Shown: in pieces, positions 1-9,689 of the stretch
Layout of the letters: each line of letters opens with the position of its first letter
Position numbering within the stretch: position 1 is the stretch's first letter
Assembly: GCF_000001735.4 (NCBI RefSeq)
Contig: NC_003075.7
Coordinates: 5,891,001 to 5,955,000, forward strand
DNA from: Arabidopsis thaliana
Lineage: Eukaryota > Streptophyta > Magnoliopsida > Brassicales > Brassicaceae
Direction of reading: 5' to 3'
Length of the DNA: 64,000 nt
The notes under the pieces: model-generated
What the model was told of the DNA's origin: nothing
The model's input: only the letters and a program-made list of their open reading frames with translations
Databases searched by the model: none
Position numbers and translations under genes: made by a program

Positions 1-199
1 GCGGTGTCTTTGAAAAAAAAACTCTTCTGTTAGATCTTGAACTGATTGTAATCTGTAACCTAATAAATCGTGAACCACGGGTCTAGAATTATGACGCGTT
101 CGTTGTGGTATGGGCAGGGATCTCGCTGGAGCCTCCGGGCGAGGACTTTCATATACGCAGCAATATGCTGTACAAAAATAAAACCAACCCAGACAAAAA

Positions 200-360
200 A
201 AACAACAACATTAACTCACCATTATCTACTTTAACTCAGGCAGAACAATACCATAACTTAGACATAACCAACTACAACTCAGTCTGCACACCAGAATAAA
301 CCAGCTATAATTTATTTAACTCAGCCTAAACAACACGATAACTCAGCCATAAAATAGACA
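200..360. repeat. Intronic TAACTCAGCC motif array, copy 1
   Basis: Loose repeats of an A-rich phrase built on TAACTCAGCC(A/G)TAA, mixed with variants such as AACTCAGGC and CTCAGTCTG. They lie in what should be an intron of the Ulp1-type relic. On the gene's own strand the core reads GGCTGAGTTA. The same core fills the arrays near 3.0-3.3 and 4.0-4.3 kb. Confidence 0.7.
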
Positions 361-1349
361 ACCTCAGATAGAATATAACAATAACTTACTTCATCACCCA
401 ACCATCCATAATTTGAATCTGGCCATAACTTTCTTTCGGTCATGAAAACTCCGTAGAAATCAACCTCGTCTATTCCATTTTCCAACGATTTTTTGCTAAC
501 AAATAATAAAAGAAAGTTAATATACACAAATAGTGTAAGCATGTCGTACTTAACAACTTATTAAGGTATAAAGGGTCATACATGTCGAGACTTGACAAAT
601 AATCCTTAAGTTTCTGCATGCAATTTGGACTCAGAATCAACTGGATGAAAAAACAGTCTATGTGTATCCACGCATGAATGATTTTTCCACTGGCCAGCTC
701 ATATACCGACCAGAATGATTCTTCTTCCCTTTCAGCAACTAACGGCTCTGCAAAAGGGAACATATATAGTGATATATAACTGATCTGTCGCAAGAACATG
801 ATGACCATTTCTTCCTAGTGAGTATTTTGAGTGAGGGGGGAGTTTTTAGCCTTGCTCTTATGATTTAGGGATTTTCTTATTCATGACAATATTGGACCCC
901 TAGGTAGTACTAATAACAAGAGAGGGTTTTTGTTTTCAAATGTTGGTTTACTGGTTAGGCTTTTATTCTCCACCATGGTATGGTTCCTATAAAGCTACAT
1001 AAGAATTCATTTTGAAGTTTGTTTGGTGTGTGACTGAAGAACCAAAAAAAAAAAAAAACAGTTGCTCATTCTTTGTCTACTTATCTCACTATTCGGCAAT
1101 GCATATACGTCCTAATCTTTGTTTTGCTTATCTTAGTTATTCTATCTCTCTCCCTTACCTAAAAAGCTGGCTTCAAAGGACTTGACGGATCGTTTATAAA
1201 ACAGACTAGTCATAAACATAGATTTATATTCGAGATGGCTTCAAATACGAATCTTAAACTGTTTATAGTATATATAGTATCTAATAGCTGCGGGTGTTGT
1301 GAAAGGGAACTTAGTGTTGACCATGGTCATGGAGTTTAACCAAGAAGTT

Positions 1350-2247
1350 TGTTGAACCAAGGATTCACACAATAGATTTGTTTAGAGAGGGAAAACAAAT
1401 CTAGTAATTTCTCTTCATTAGGTATTCTATCCAAGACTCGATTACAAGAGGGGTTCTAATCTCTTATGAAATACATTAGGGTTTTGCTCAAGAACAGAAA
1501 AAGAATTAAAGTTTTAAAAAGGTATAGCTGCATCCATGATGGATTGCCTACGTACCCTGTGAAGGGATCAAGCCATTCGTAGTTCTCAATAGGTATAAAG
1601 TTCTATGTTTCTTGTGAATATCCCAAGATCTCCCCCTTTTTGTGAAGTCCCTAAGGCACTTTATATAGGATCCTTAAACCGCCTCCCTAACGATATTCTT
1701 CGGAAGATTCTTATTTATCCTTAGGTCGGTTCTAGAGGATAATCGTCCTAAGGATATTCTCCTTATTCTTCGGAGGTTTTGGGGAGATTTCCTGATTTCG
1801 ACATTATCTTCAAAGATTCTCCTTTATCATTTCTGAAAGTCCCATAAAAGATCCCATTTTACCGGAAATGATCCTTGGAGAATGAATGGTTTTTACAAGT
1901 CTTTGCCTCGCGTGTTCTTCACGGCTCGGTGGTCGTTTGAGAGGTGGCTTCGGGGCAAACGGTATGTACCGGCTCGGGGCGCGCTTGATGACTGTCCATT
2001 AAGCTCAGTTGGCTGTCTCCCGAGCCGATATAGATGTTTCCCGCAGCGTTCTCACGATTGGCTCAGGCTGTGTTCATATGATTAACACCCGAGCCATTTT
2101 ACAAACTCTCTTCGGGACGGTCGATCGAATAAGGTCCCGAGGTGCTTTGTTCTAGGCTAGGGGCCAATCATATGTTTACCCATGAGGTGATTGTTATTCT
2201 TAGACTGTTTGGCTCGGTCTTGCTTGTGGGGGAATCCGACCCCAACA
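1350..2247 (-). mobile_element. Solo LTR inside PDF1 relic (copied version)
   Basis: 898 bp with termini TGTTG...CAACA. It is flanked by AAGTT on both sides (1345-1349 and 2248-2252), the 5-bp target duplication typical of LTR retrotransposons. When it is left out of the reading, the flanking PDF1-like coding sequence becomes continuous, which fixes both ends. No internal retroelement region is present, so it is a solo LTR. Orientation is inferred from the LTR-like layout on the minus strand. GC-rich tracts around 1900-2110 are part of the LTR and not a gene. Confidence 0.85.
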
Positions 2248-2252
2248 AAGTT

Positions 2253-2414
2253 GTACCTTGACGGAAGAGAGCACGAATGGGATCGGTGCGGGTGTCTGGA
2301 AAGTGCCTGAAGAAGGTTCATGTGATGATCAAACTCTGGAATGCTACTGGGAGTACTGACTGTACCAAAACCTCCTCCAACAGTGCCACAGGGAACAAGC
2401 AAGCCCCATATCAA
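2253..2414 (-). pseudogene. Truncated PDF1-like fragment (copied)
   Basis: Minus-strand reading gives IWGLLVPCGTVGGGFGTVS and SSIPEFDHHMNLLQALS. These match my memory of the C-terminal domain of Arabidopsis PROTODERMAL FACTOR 1 (a proline-rich epidermal cell-wall protein). A frameshift and then the solo LTR follow; the continuation is at 1349-1285. This copy lacks the proline-rich start seen at the donor locus because the copied segment stops at 2414. Confidence 0.75.
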
Positions 2415-3010
2415 CAGTTTTTCTCCTAACAGCTTTTACTCTCTCCAGCCTCATGGTTTTCTCCTCATCTTCATCAGACTCAGGCAGCAGGCGATTATCT
2501 TCAGCTACCCACTAGTCAGTAACATCAAGTATAGAATCATCATCAGCTACTCTCTCACCGTCAGCTTTTTCCTTGGCTTCCTCAGGCTTAGTCTTGGGGA
2601 CAGAAGAAGTATCACCGTCGGCTTTTTCCTTGGCTTCCTTAGGTGATTTTGGCTTTTTTATTGTCACCTTTGGAGTCACCTTTGTAGCAGCCTTTCTTCC
2701 TCTTTTGGCTGGCTCTTTCACAATTAGCTCATTTAAGGTTTTCTCCTAAACATTACCTTTCTTCTTTGGTGATGTCTTCGCTTTGGAAATTCTCCTCGCC
2801 GCCGTCATAGAGCGTAAACGGCGGGAATCAGGAGACTTCTCAATAAAATCAATATCAGAATTGTTTCCATCAGTGGCCTTAGCAAATTCTCCATCAAGAT
2901 TCCTACTAACCCCAACCTCAGCAAAATCAGCATCCTTCTCTACCACCGAATCTAAAACTTCTTTCGACTACATAAACGTAAAGAAAACTCAGGCTTTAAA
3001 TAACAAAAAC

Positions 3011-3260
3011 TCATGTCTATGTATAAATATAACTCAGCAGTAACTAAATAAAAGCTATAACTCAGCCGTATAATATGCAGATAACTCAGCCATAACTAAA
3101 TAAAAGTTATAACTCAGCCGTATAATATGAAGATAACTCAGCCGTATAATATGCAGATAACTCAGCCATAACTAAATAAAAGTTATAACTCAGCCGTATA
3201 ATATGAAGATAACTCAACCGTAACTAAATAAAAAGTAATAACTCAGCCATTAGCTTACCG
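3011..3260. repeat. TAACTCAGCC motif array, copy 2
   Basis: At least eight copies of a roughly 30-bp phrase such as AGATAACTCAGCC followed by GTATAATATG or ATAACTAAATAAAAG. Two longer phrases alternate, so the array has a higher-order period of about 60 bp. It occupies an intron of the Ulp1-type relic. Confidence 0.85.
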
Positions 3261-4014
3261 GAGGAGGACTAGTAACAGATTGGTTATTTGTAGGTTTCCT
3301 TGGACCTTTTGGTGTCTGTTGAGTTTGGGGTTTAGGGTTGCCTTGCTGCTCTTTGGTTAAAAACATTTCTCTAATAACCACTCTAGAGTTTAATTATGAG
3401 TCAGCTATGCCAGTTTGGCCAGTTAGGCCTACCCCAATGACCTTCAGATGCTCTTTCATCTATTTGACCTCGTTTTCAATAGATGCAAACCTTCTTTCAA
3501 ACTTTGCATCAATCCTCGCTTCTACTTGATCTCCAATCACCTCCAGACGGGAAGACATTTCTTTGATGCTATTATCAACGGTGTCAAACCTTAAGTTTAA
3601 GGGAGAGATTAAGTTGGACACCACATCCACGAACGATTGTTCTCCCCGAACATTATGCTCGTCCTTGTCCTCATCAGATTCGACAACTACTTCCTTCTTC
3701 TTATTCTTCTTCTTCTTTTGTGCATCTCCTCCACCAGAATGAACACCCTGACTGTGAGAGACTTTCTGCTTCTTTACGGGAGATTCAGACACATCCGCAT
3801 CTTTATCTTTTACGAGTTTCTTCTTCTTCTTCTCATTCGTCTTCACATCCCAATAACCTTTAACAAGCTTAGCCTCGTGTATGTCTTCGATCAAGTGATT
3901 GAGTGCTGGGTCTTCTAATTCGTCTGGCCAAGTATGAAACAGCTCGCTTAACTCAGCCTTCGGAACCATTTAACGCACACGCAGCTACAACACAAGAGAT
4001 AATAAAACCCATCA

Positions 4015-4262
4015 GTATGTTTAACTCAGCCATAGTATAACAAAATCTCAGTCAAAACATAAACCAAACTCAGTCATATCATAACAGAAACTCAGCCATA
4101 ACATAAACAAACTCAGCCATATCGTAACAGAAACTCAGCCACCAATGTAAGGTTAAACCATAACGCAATCACAACATATAACAAACTCAGACACATATGA
4201 ATTGATAAATCATAAATCAGTCGGCAAACAGACGATAACTCAGCCATCAAATCAAATAGATC
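4015..4262. repeat. TAACTCAGCC motif array, copy 3
   Basis: About ten variants of AACTCAGCCAT or AACTCAGTCAT separated by ACATAACA-type spacers. It lies upstream of the Lys/Glu-rich exon, in the putative first intron of the Ulp1-type relic. It shares the core with the arrays near 0.3 and 3.1 kb but has different spacers. Confidence 0.8.
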
Positions 4263-4394
4263 TAACAAATCGGCCACCATATGTCAATCTATGACGGCGT
4301 TAGAAACCATCGTTAAAAACCATCATTAAGCAACGGAAAACGATTTCAGTAACGGGAATCACTTGCGATTGAACTTAGATGTTGGATTCTTGTC

Positions 4395-4503
4395 GGAAAA
4401 TTTGAAATAAAGTTTGGAAACATACTTACCGGAACTTAGAGAAGTTCAGTTCAAATTCAAAATAAAGTTTGGAAACATACTTACCGGAACTTGATGATCC
4501 ATT
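4395..4503. repeat. Short tandem duplication around the putative first exon
   Basis: A phrase of about 50 bp containing AAATAAAGTTTGGAAACATA and CTTACCGGAACTT occurs twice head to tail. Each copy carries a minus-strand GT donor after a CAAGTTCCG-like end, so the putative first-exon splice donor of the Ulp1-type relic has been duplicated. Confidence 0.6.
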
Positions 4504-4578
4504 TTAGAACCTCCATTTAATTTTTAATAGAAAATATCCTCAATTAAGAAAGTATAATAAAAAAAAAAACCTCAATTA

Positions 4579-5275
4579 ATAGTCGGTCCATATGAATCTC
4601 TAACTAAATTGTTAATGAAAATCACCTTTAAGTACAAACATTAAGAAAAAGGACTCCTTCATTAATAATTACGCTTAAATATATCTCGTTTAATCGATAT
4701 ATTGTGTTAATGCTTATTAAAAATGTGTAAAACTTATATTCTTAAAAATTGCTAATGTCGATTTAAAAATTTTAAGATAGTGTAACCGTCATCCATTATC
4801 GTGCTTATATTTTATTTAAAATTCATTTAGTTACTAAAACTATACATGAATTTGTTTATTTTTGTTGTTATACGTAATATATGATGAGATATCTTAATTA
4901 TATTGGTTCATCATTTCAGTTTTGCAATCTATTGTGTCATGACGTGATATGACATTCTCTTATATCTTAAAAAATATACATATCATTTTTTAATAAATCA
5001 AAATACAATAATATTTGTTTGATAACAGACGTTTAGGATTCTGACGATATAGACAAATGAGTTTTTTGGTTAAGAGATCTTTATTTGAGGGGTCTAGAAT
5101 AGATCTGTAAATATTTGTGCGTTTGTTTTGTTAATAGTTTAGAGATTTTAAATAAACTGATTAATATTTAAAGGTTTTTGTCATTTAAATTTCTTAGTTA
5201 ATAGTATTATTTATTATTAATATAATTCATGGTTTTAAAATGGATATGGCGAGGATTTTTTTCATTAAAATCTAC
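4579..5275. repeat. AT-rich direct repeat, copy A
   Basis: About 700 bp nearly identical to 6926-7628, starting at GTCGGTCCATAT and ending near TTTTCATTAAAATC. It has no open frame and no TG..CA ends, so it is better read as a local duplication than as an LTR. The DNA between the two copies includes an LTR-like insertion. Confidence 0.8.
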
Positions 5276-5740
5276 TTTCCAACATTATTTTGCTTGTTTT
5301 TTTAAAGGCTTAAAACGACGTAGTTTTAATAACCTATATATAGACATACGGTTTGCGAAATCTATACACGTCTAAAAGTTATATTGTGAGTGACTTTTGA
5401 GATCGCAATTTTGACTGCATTTATTGTTGATATTGCATACGAATAAATATATATTGTGAACATTGCATTATGGGTTTCTTCATCTTCTTAGGAAATTAGG
5501 TATATTAGCAATCTGAAATCTCTCTTCACGTGAACTATTTTGTTTATCAGCACTGACAACATTATCTTTGGCCATCGTCAGCAATTTGTAGAGAAAGCAA
5601 GGGCTCATTCTCATCGTAATTCATCTATTCTTCATCGAGGAAAGCTTTGAGACGAGGTGTGGGATGGAGGAATTGAGCGTGTTCAGACTTGGATTTGATC
5701 CGATTGTAACCGCTCGCGCTGTTTGTCTAGTTTTACGATT
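5276..5740. repeat. Noncoding block repeated near 31.4-32.0 kb
   Basis: Two adjoining blocks. The first (5276-5418) matches about 31868-32020 and the second (5419-5738) matches about 31411-31725 at high identity. Their order is reversed at the second locus. No gene is visible; the piece ending near CGCTCGCGCTGTTTGTC looks like old promoter or leader sequence. From 5741 to 6283 I see only AT-rich DNA and a tRNA-like module near 6.05 kb. Confidence 0.65.
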
Positions 5741-6039
5741 ACGATTCTGAATAATCAAGTTGTTAGATCTCACAATGTTATTGTTATTTTCATACCGGTA
5801 CTATATTGTAAGTGTATTTTCATACCAAACAAATTTGTAAGATATTTTCATATCTAAAATGCATCTTTATTTGAATTTTATACCCAAATTTAAGAAAACG
5901 CGTAAAATTCAGAGTCAAATTAACAGAAGTTAGTCAACACCGTGAAGATTTTGAGTCAGCGCACACACTGTGATAATGACGTGTTTAAAACGACGTCGTT
6001 TTGCAGTGTTGGAATGTAAAATTTTCAAATTTTTGCAAA

Positions 6040-6100
6040 ATACGGTTTCGAACCCGTGTCCTCTTTGTCTATAGAGAGGGTGTTAAACCATCTCATCCCA
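6040..6100 (-). other. tRNA-like A-box/B-box module
   Basis: Read on the minus strand, GAGATGGTTTAACA resembles a pol III A box, and 30 bases on GGGTTCGAAACC is a near-perfect B box. I cannot fold a cloverleaf with an acceptor stem, so it is not a tRNA gene. It is probably a SINE-type or tRNA-derived remnant. Confidence 0.4.
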
Positions 6101-6283
6101 CAAACTTCATTGATTATACACCAAACGTTTTAATATATAAAGGTAACGATTTTTCTTTAAAATGAAGTGTCTAGCCATTTTATCTAACACAACTTTATCG
6201 GTTAGATGCCAAACATTTTAGTATATAAAGGTAACAGTTTTGTGATTTTAAATTAAGGTAAAACCCTCTGTTTATACCAGCAA

Positions 6284-6925
6284 TGTAATACCCCTGAAGA
6301 TGACTAGCAATCGGACTGAAGGTCGCGAACGTAGAAGTGTGACCGTGACTTTCAAAATCTTTCGTAAAGAAAAATTTGATGGAATAATGGGTAAACTAGC
6401 ACTACCTAAAGTGATCATAGATCAAAGGAGGCTAATCAAAAGAGTTATAGAGCAATCACGAGTGAGTTCAGATTTATTGGCTATCGCTAAGAGTCATGAA
6501 GCTTCTGTTAGTGTACCAGATGCATCAGATGTAGGAGTTAATTCTAAGTTCAGAAGTGTTGTTGAGAACACCAGGAAGCTTCTGTTAGTGTAAAAATATA
6601 TTTTTGAATATATGTTGTATGACTCGATTTGGGCATTAGGCCTGGCTAGCCGAACACAAATGTATTTTGAAGTATTTTAAGATTAATAAAATGAGTTTTC
6701 TTAAAAGCCTTGTATATCTCTGATATTAGTCTTGTCCGGACTAACACAACTTGCGAATGTGGTACGGGTTGAAAAGCCTTAGGCCATGTTCGAGAGGAAC
6801 GATGTTCGCAGATGGACTGACCTTGGTACTGGAGGTGTTCTGGGAACTCAGTCGGATTGTCTACGAGCGTCTTAGGTAACGCTTCCGGATTCGTTCTTAG
6901 TTTTAGAACGGTTCGGGGTGTTACA
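6284..6925. mobile_element. LTR-like insertion with TGTAAyACCCC ends
   Basis: The interval starts TGTAATACCCC and ends GGGGTGTTACA, an imperfect 11-bp inverted end typical of many plant Ty3/Gypsy LTRs. It sits between two AT-rich direct repeats. No matching 5-bp target duplication is seen (AGCAA versus GTCGG), so it may be truncated or rearranged. A 90-residue open frame near 6300-6593 matches nothing I know and I do not call it a gene. Confidence 0.45.
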
Positions 6926-7628
6926 GTCGGTCCATATAAATCTCTAACTAAATTGTTAATGAAAATCACCTTTAAGTATAAATATTAAGAAAAAAGGCTC
7001 CTTCATTAATAATTACGCTTAAATATATCTCGTTTAATAGATATATTGTGTTAATGCTTATTAAAAATGTTTAAAACTTATATTCTTAAAAATTGCTAAT
7101 GTCGATTTAAAAATTCCAAGATAGTGTAATCGTCATCCATTATCGTGCTTATATTTTATTTCAAATTCATTTAGTTACTAAAACTATACATGTTGATTTT
7201 TATTGTTATACGTAATATATGATGCGATATCTTAATTATATTGGTTTATCATTTCAGTTTTGCAATTTATTGTACCATGTTTTTAATGCTAATTTAAAGC
7301 AAACATGACATTCTCTTATATCTTAAAAAAAATATACATATCATCTTTTAATAAATCAAAATACAATAATATTTATTTGATAACAGACGTTTAGGATTCT
7401 GACGATACTATAGACGAATGAGTTTTCTGGTTAAGAGATGGAGGGATGTAAAATAGAACTATAAATATTTGTGTGTTTGTTTTGTTAATAGTTTAAAGAT
7501 TTTAAATAAACTGATTAATATTTAAGGGTTTTTGTCACTAAAATTTCTTAGTTAATAGTATTATTTATTATTAATATAATTAATGGTTTTAAAATGGATA
7601 TGTAGAGGTTTTTTTTTCATTAAAATCC
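6926..7628. repeat. AT-rich direct repeat, copy B
   Basis: Second copy of the 700-bp AT-rich block at 4579-5275, with small indels. It begins right after the GGTGTTACA end of the LTR-like insertion. From 7629 to 8007 the DNA is probably the promoter and leader of the GID8-like gene; I see no separate gene there. Confidence 0.8.
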
Positions 7629-8007
7629 TTTTCCATAATTACAAAACCTATAAATTGAGATTCGGGGAAAATAATATCTAAACCAATTGAACAGTCTCGG
7701 TTAATTAACGGTTCGATTGAAACCGGTTTTAATAAAGAAGGGGGAAGATTGAGATTTTTGGTAGCCAAAACAAAAGAATTTAGAAAGAAGCCATTTCGCT
7801 CCAAAGTCTCCAGAATTTTCCTTCTCATTCCCGGAAAATTTCTACAGGTATTTTCTGGGGAAAACGAAAATTACGTCAAATCTTCCGTAAACATTACGCT
7901 ATTGCATCGCGCATCCGGATTTTGAACTTTGACTAAAGATCTTAATTCTAATTTCTTGTTCAGTTCCTTGGATTTGCTCGATTTCGGAAGAGAACGAAGA
8001 AGATAGT

Positions 8008-9689
8008 ATGGTAATATCTTCATTCAACTTCAGCGATCTTGTTCTTAGTATCCTGATTGGATGAATTTGTTACTTCAGGAAACTCCGAAGATCGTAGTAA
8101 CGAGTGAAGATTGGGAATCGAAGCTAAGTGATGTGGAAATTTTGATAGAAGACATGAACAGACTCGTGATGAATCTTCTTGTGGCTGAAGGATATAGAGA
8201 AGCTGCTGAGAAATTCAAAGAGGAGTCTATAACTATGCGTATCCTCTCTGATGATGATTCATGTTTAAACTTGTGAAAGAAATTTCTTTGATTCTTTCTT
8301 GTTCTGATGATGGTGATGATGATGCTTGTGAAAGTCTGGAAGAAATTTCTCAGATTCGTTCTTTTATGGTGATGATGATGCTTGTGAAAGTCTGAAAGTA
8401 ATTTCTCAGATTCTTTCTCTTATGATGATGATGTGATTCGTGTTTAAATTATATGATGATGCTTGTGAGAGTGTGAATGAAATTTCTCAGATTATTTCTC
8501 TGATGATGATTCGTGTTTAAACTAGTGAAAGGAATTTATTAGATTCGTTCTCTTCTGATTCGGATGATGATTCATGTTTAAACTTGTGATTTGTGTAAGA
8601 ACTTTCTCAGATTCGTTCTCTTCTGATGATGATGATTCTTGTTTAAACTTGTAAAAGAACTTTTGTTAGATTCTTTCTCTTCTGATGATGATGCTGCTTT
8701 AAAAGTGTGGAAGACATTTCTCAGATTCGTTCTCTTCTGATGGTGATGATTCAAGTTTAAACTTGTGAAATAACTTTCTGCTTTCAGTTCTTTTTTCCTT
8801 TAACCAGAAACAGCAGAGGAAGATCTTGCTAGCATGAATGAGCGATTGGAGGTGATAAAAGCTATCGAATCCCGAAATCTCGAGGATGCAATTGAGAAGT
8901 TGAATGCACTAAACCCTGAGGTATATGGAGTTTCCTAAGTGCTTAAGAGAAGAAATAGTTGGATATCTCATTACTTGTTTTTTGGTTTTTGGTGTTTGTA
9001 GATTATCAAAACAAGTTTTCACCTCCACCAGCAAATGTTGATCGAGTTGATCCGTGAGAAGAAGACCGAGGAGGCTGTTGCGTTTGCACAGGAAAAACTC
9101 GCGCCACTAGCTGAGGAGAATGTGAGTCTTTAGCAGATTCATCTTATAATAGGAGATTGGAACTGGTCATAAACAAATTCTGCAATCTTATGCAGGAGGC
9201 CTTACAAAGAGAACTGGAAAAAACAGTGTGTATACTCGTTACTGAAGGTCTCCCTAACTGCCCGTCCAGGGAGCTTTTCCACAACTCGCAGTGGATTAGG
9301 ACTGCTAGCCACGTAAACGAAGCAATCCATACAAGCCAGACTGGAGAAAAAGGTATATGGCTATACTTTTTACTGACACAGAAAGTGAAAAATAATGAGC
9401 TTATCTACCAAAAAACAGAACCAGTTGTTTATGATGGCCAAAAGTGTCATAATTACAGTCCCTAGTTGCTCTCATGTGTCTTTCAGATTTCCAGCTCTTG
9501 AAACTTTGTCAATGTACCAAGTGAGATGATGATGATGTTATGTTTTGTGAATTGTCAACAGGTCCTGAATTGGAGCGCTTGTTGAAGGAGCTGATTTGGA
9601 CTCAGAATCAACTGGATGAAAAAACAGTCTATGTGTATCCACGCATGAATGATTTTTCCACTGGCCAGCTCATATACCGACCAGAATGA
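8008..9689 (+). CDS. GID8-like LisH/CTLH/CRA protein
   Basis: Six exons: 8008-8010, 8079-8238, 8808-8920, 9002-9121, 9196-9352 and 9562-9689, all with GT..AG introns. They join to 226 residues with no stop. The start codon is alone in exon 1 (ATG followed by GTAATA), and METPKIVVTSEDWE follows after splicing. An ATG at 8061 inside the intron is a weaker alternative. A LisH motif lies near residues 27-59 (MNRLVMNLLVAEGYREAAEK), CTLH near 65-122, and CRA to the end (TASHVNEAIHTSQ, LIWTQNQLDEK). This is the plant family of GID8/TWA1, a scaffold subunit of the CTLH/GID E3 ubiquitin ligase. It probably corresponds to At4g09300. Its last exon and downstream DNA were copied to 623-2414. Intron 2 is a minisatellite. 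Confidence 0.85.
8239..8807 (+). repeat. Minisatellite filling intron 2 of the GID8-like gene
   Basis: Eight to nine degenerate units of about 50-75 bp, each combining CTCAGATTCGTTCTCTTCTG, GATGATGATGATTC and GTTTAAACTTGTGAAAGAA. The first unit begins at the splice donor itself. GAT runs are polymorphic between units. The array makes up almost the whole intron. Confidence 0.9.

Larger units (their letters stand above)
623..2414 (+). repeat. 1.79-kb segmental copy of 9594-11383 inserted in the Ulp1-type relic
   Basis: Direct reading shows near identity (about eight differences, mostly single bases, plus a poly-A length change) with 9594-11383. It begins inside the last exon of the GID8-like gene (the code for IWTQNQLDEK onward), continues through that gene's downstream DNA, and ends inside a PDF1-like relic that is split by a solo LTR. 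The source locus continues logically on both sides, whereas here the flanks belong to the Ulp1-type relic. The 9-kb locus is therefore the donor and this is the copy. I find no target-site duplication at the breakpoints (left TGCATGCA/ATTTGG, right ATATCAA/CAGTTT). Confidence 0.9.
1..4503 (-). pseudogene. Decayed Ulp1/DUF1985-type gene of a Mutator-like element
   Basis: A multi-exon gene read on the minus strand and running off the left edge. A possible first exon, ATGGATCATCAAGTTCCG followed by GTAAGT, ends the pattern at 4503. A Lys/Glu-rich, probably nuclear, coiled-coil region lies at 3969-3460 (starts MVPKAELSELFHTWPDE). More Lys/Pro-rich coding DNA lies at 2946-2512, with an in-frame TAG near 2750. 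Downstream of the insert at 623-2414 come pieces reading KLKDYLSSLDMYDPLY (about 620-555) and DEVDFYGVFMTERKLWPD then NYGWLGDE (about 500-395), the latter ending at a good GTAAGT donor. This last block resembles the segment just before the catalytic part of plant Ulp1-like (C48) proteins carried by KI-MULEs. The catalytic His/Asp/Cys part would lie outside the window. The in-frame stop and the 1.8-kb insertion make it a pseudogene. The family call rests on remembered motifs. Confidence 0.6.

Noticed and set aside
1882..2085. Open frame of 67 codons, repeated at 10851-11054
   Set aside because: Lies inside the solo LTR; the repetition reflects copying of the LTR, not coding constraint.
623..2414. 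Target-site duplication for the copied segment
   Set aside because: Tried 3-10 base comparisons of the flanks; nothing matched, so it is not reported as a transposition product.
3637..3918. Leu-rich plus-strand frame
   Set aside because: Complement of the Lys/Glu-rich minus-strand exon, where codon use and splice context fit better.
6300..6593. 98-codon frame TSNRTEGRERRSVTVTF...
   Set aside because: Within an LTR-like insertion, no recognisable domain, no splice or neighbour support. Kept only as a note.
4579..7628. Two 700-bp direct repeats as LTRs of one element
   Set aside because: No TG..CA ends, primer-binding site or polypurine tract; interior unrelated to retroelement genes.
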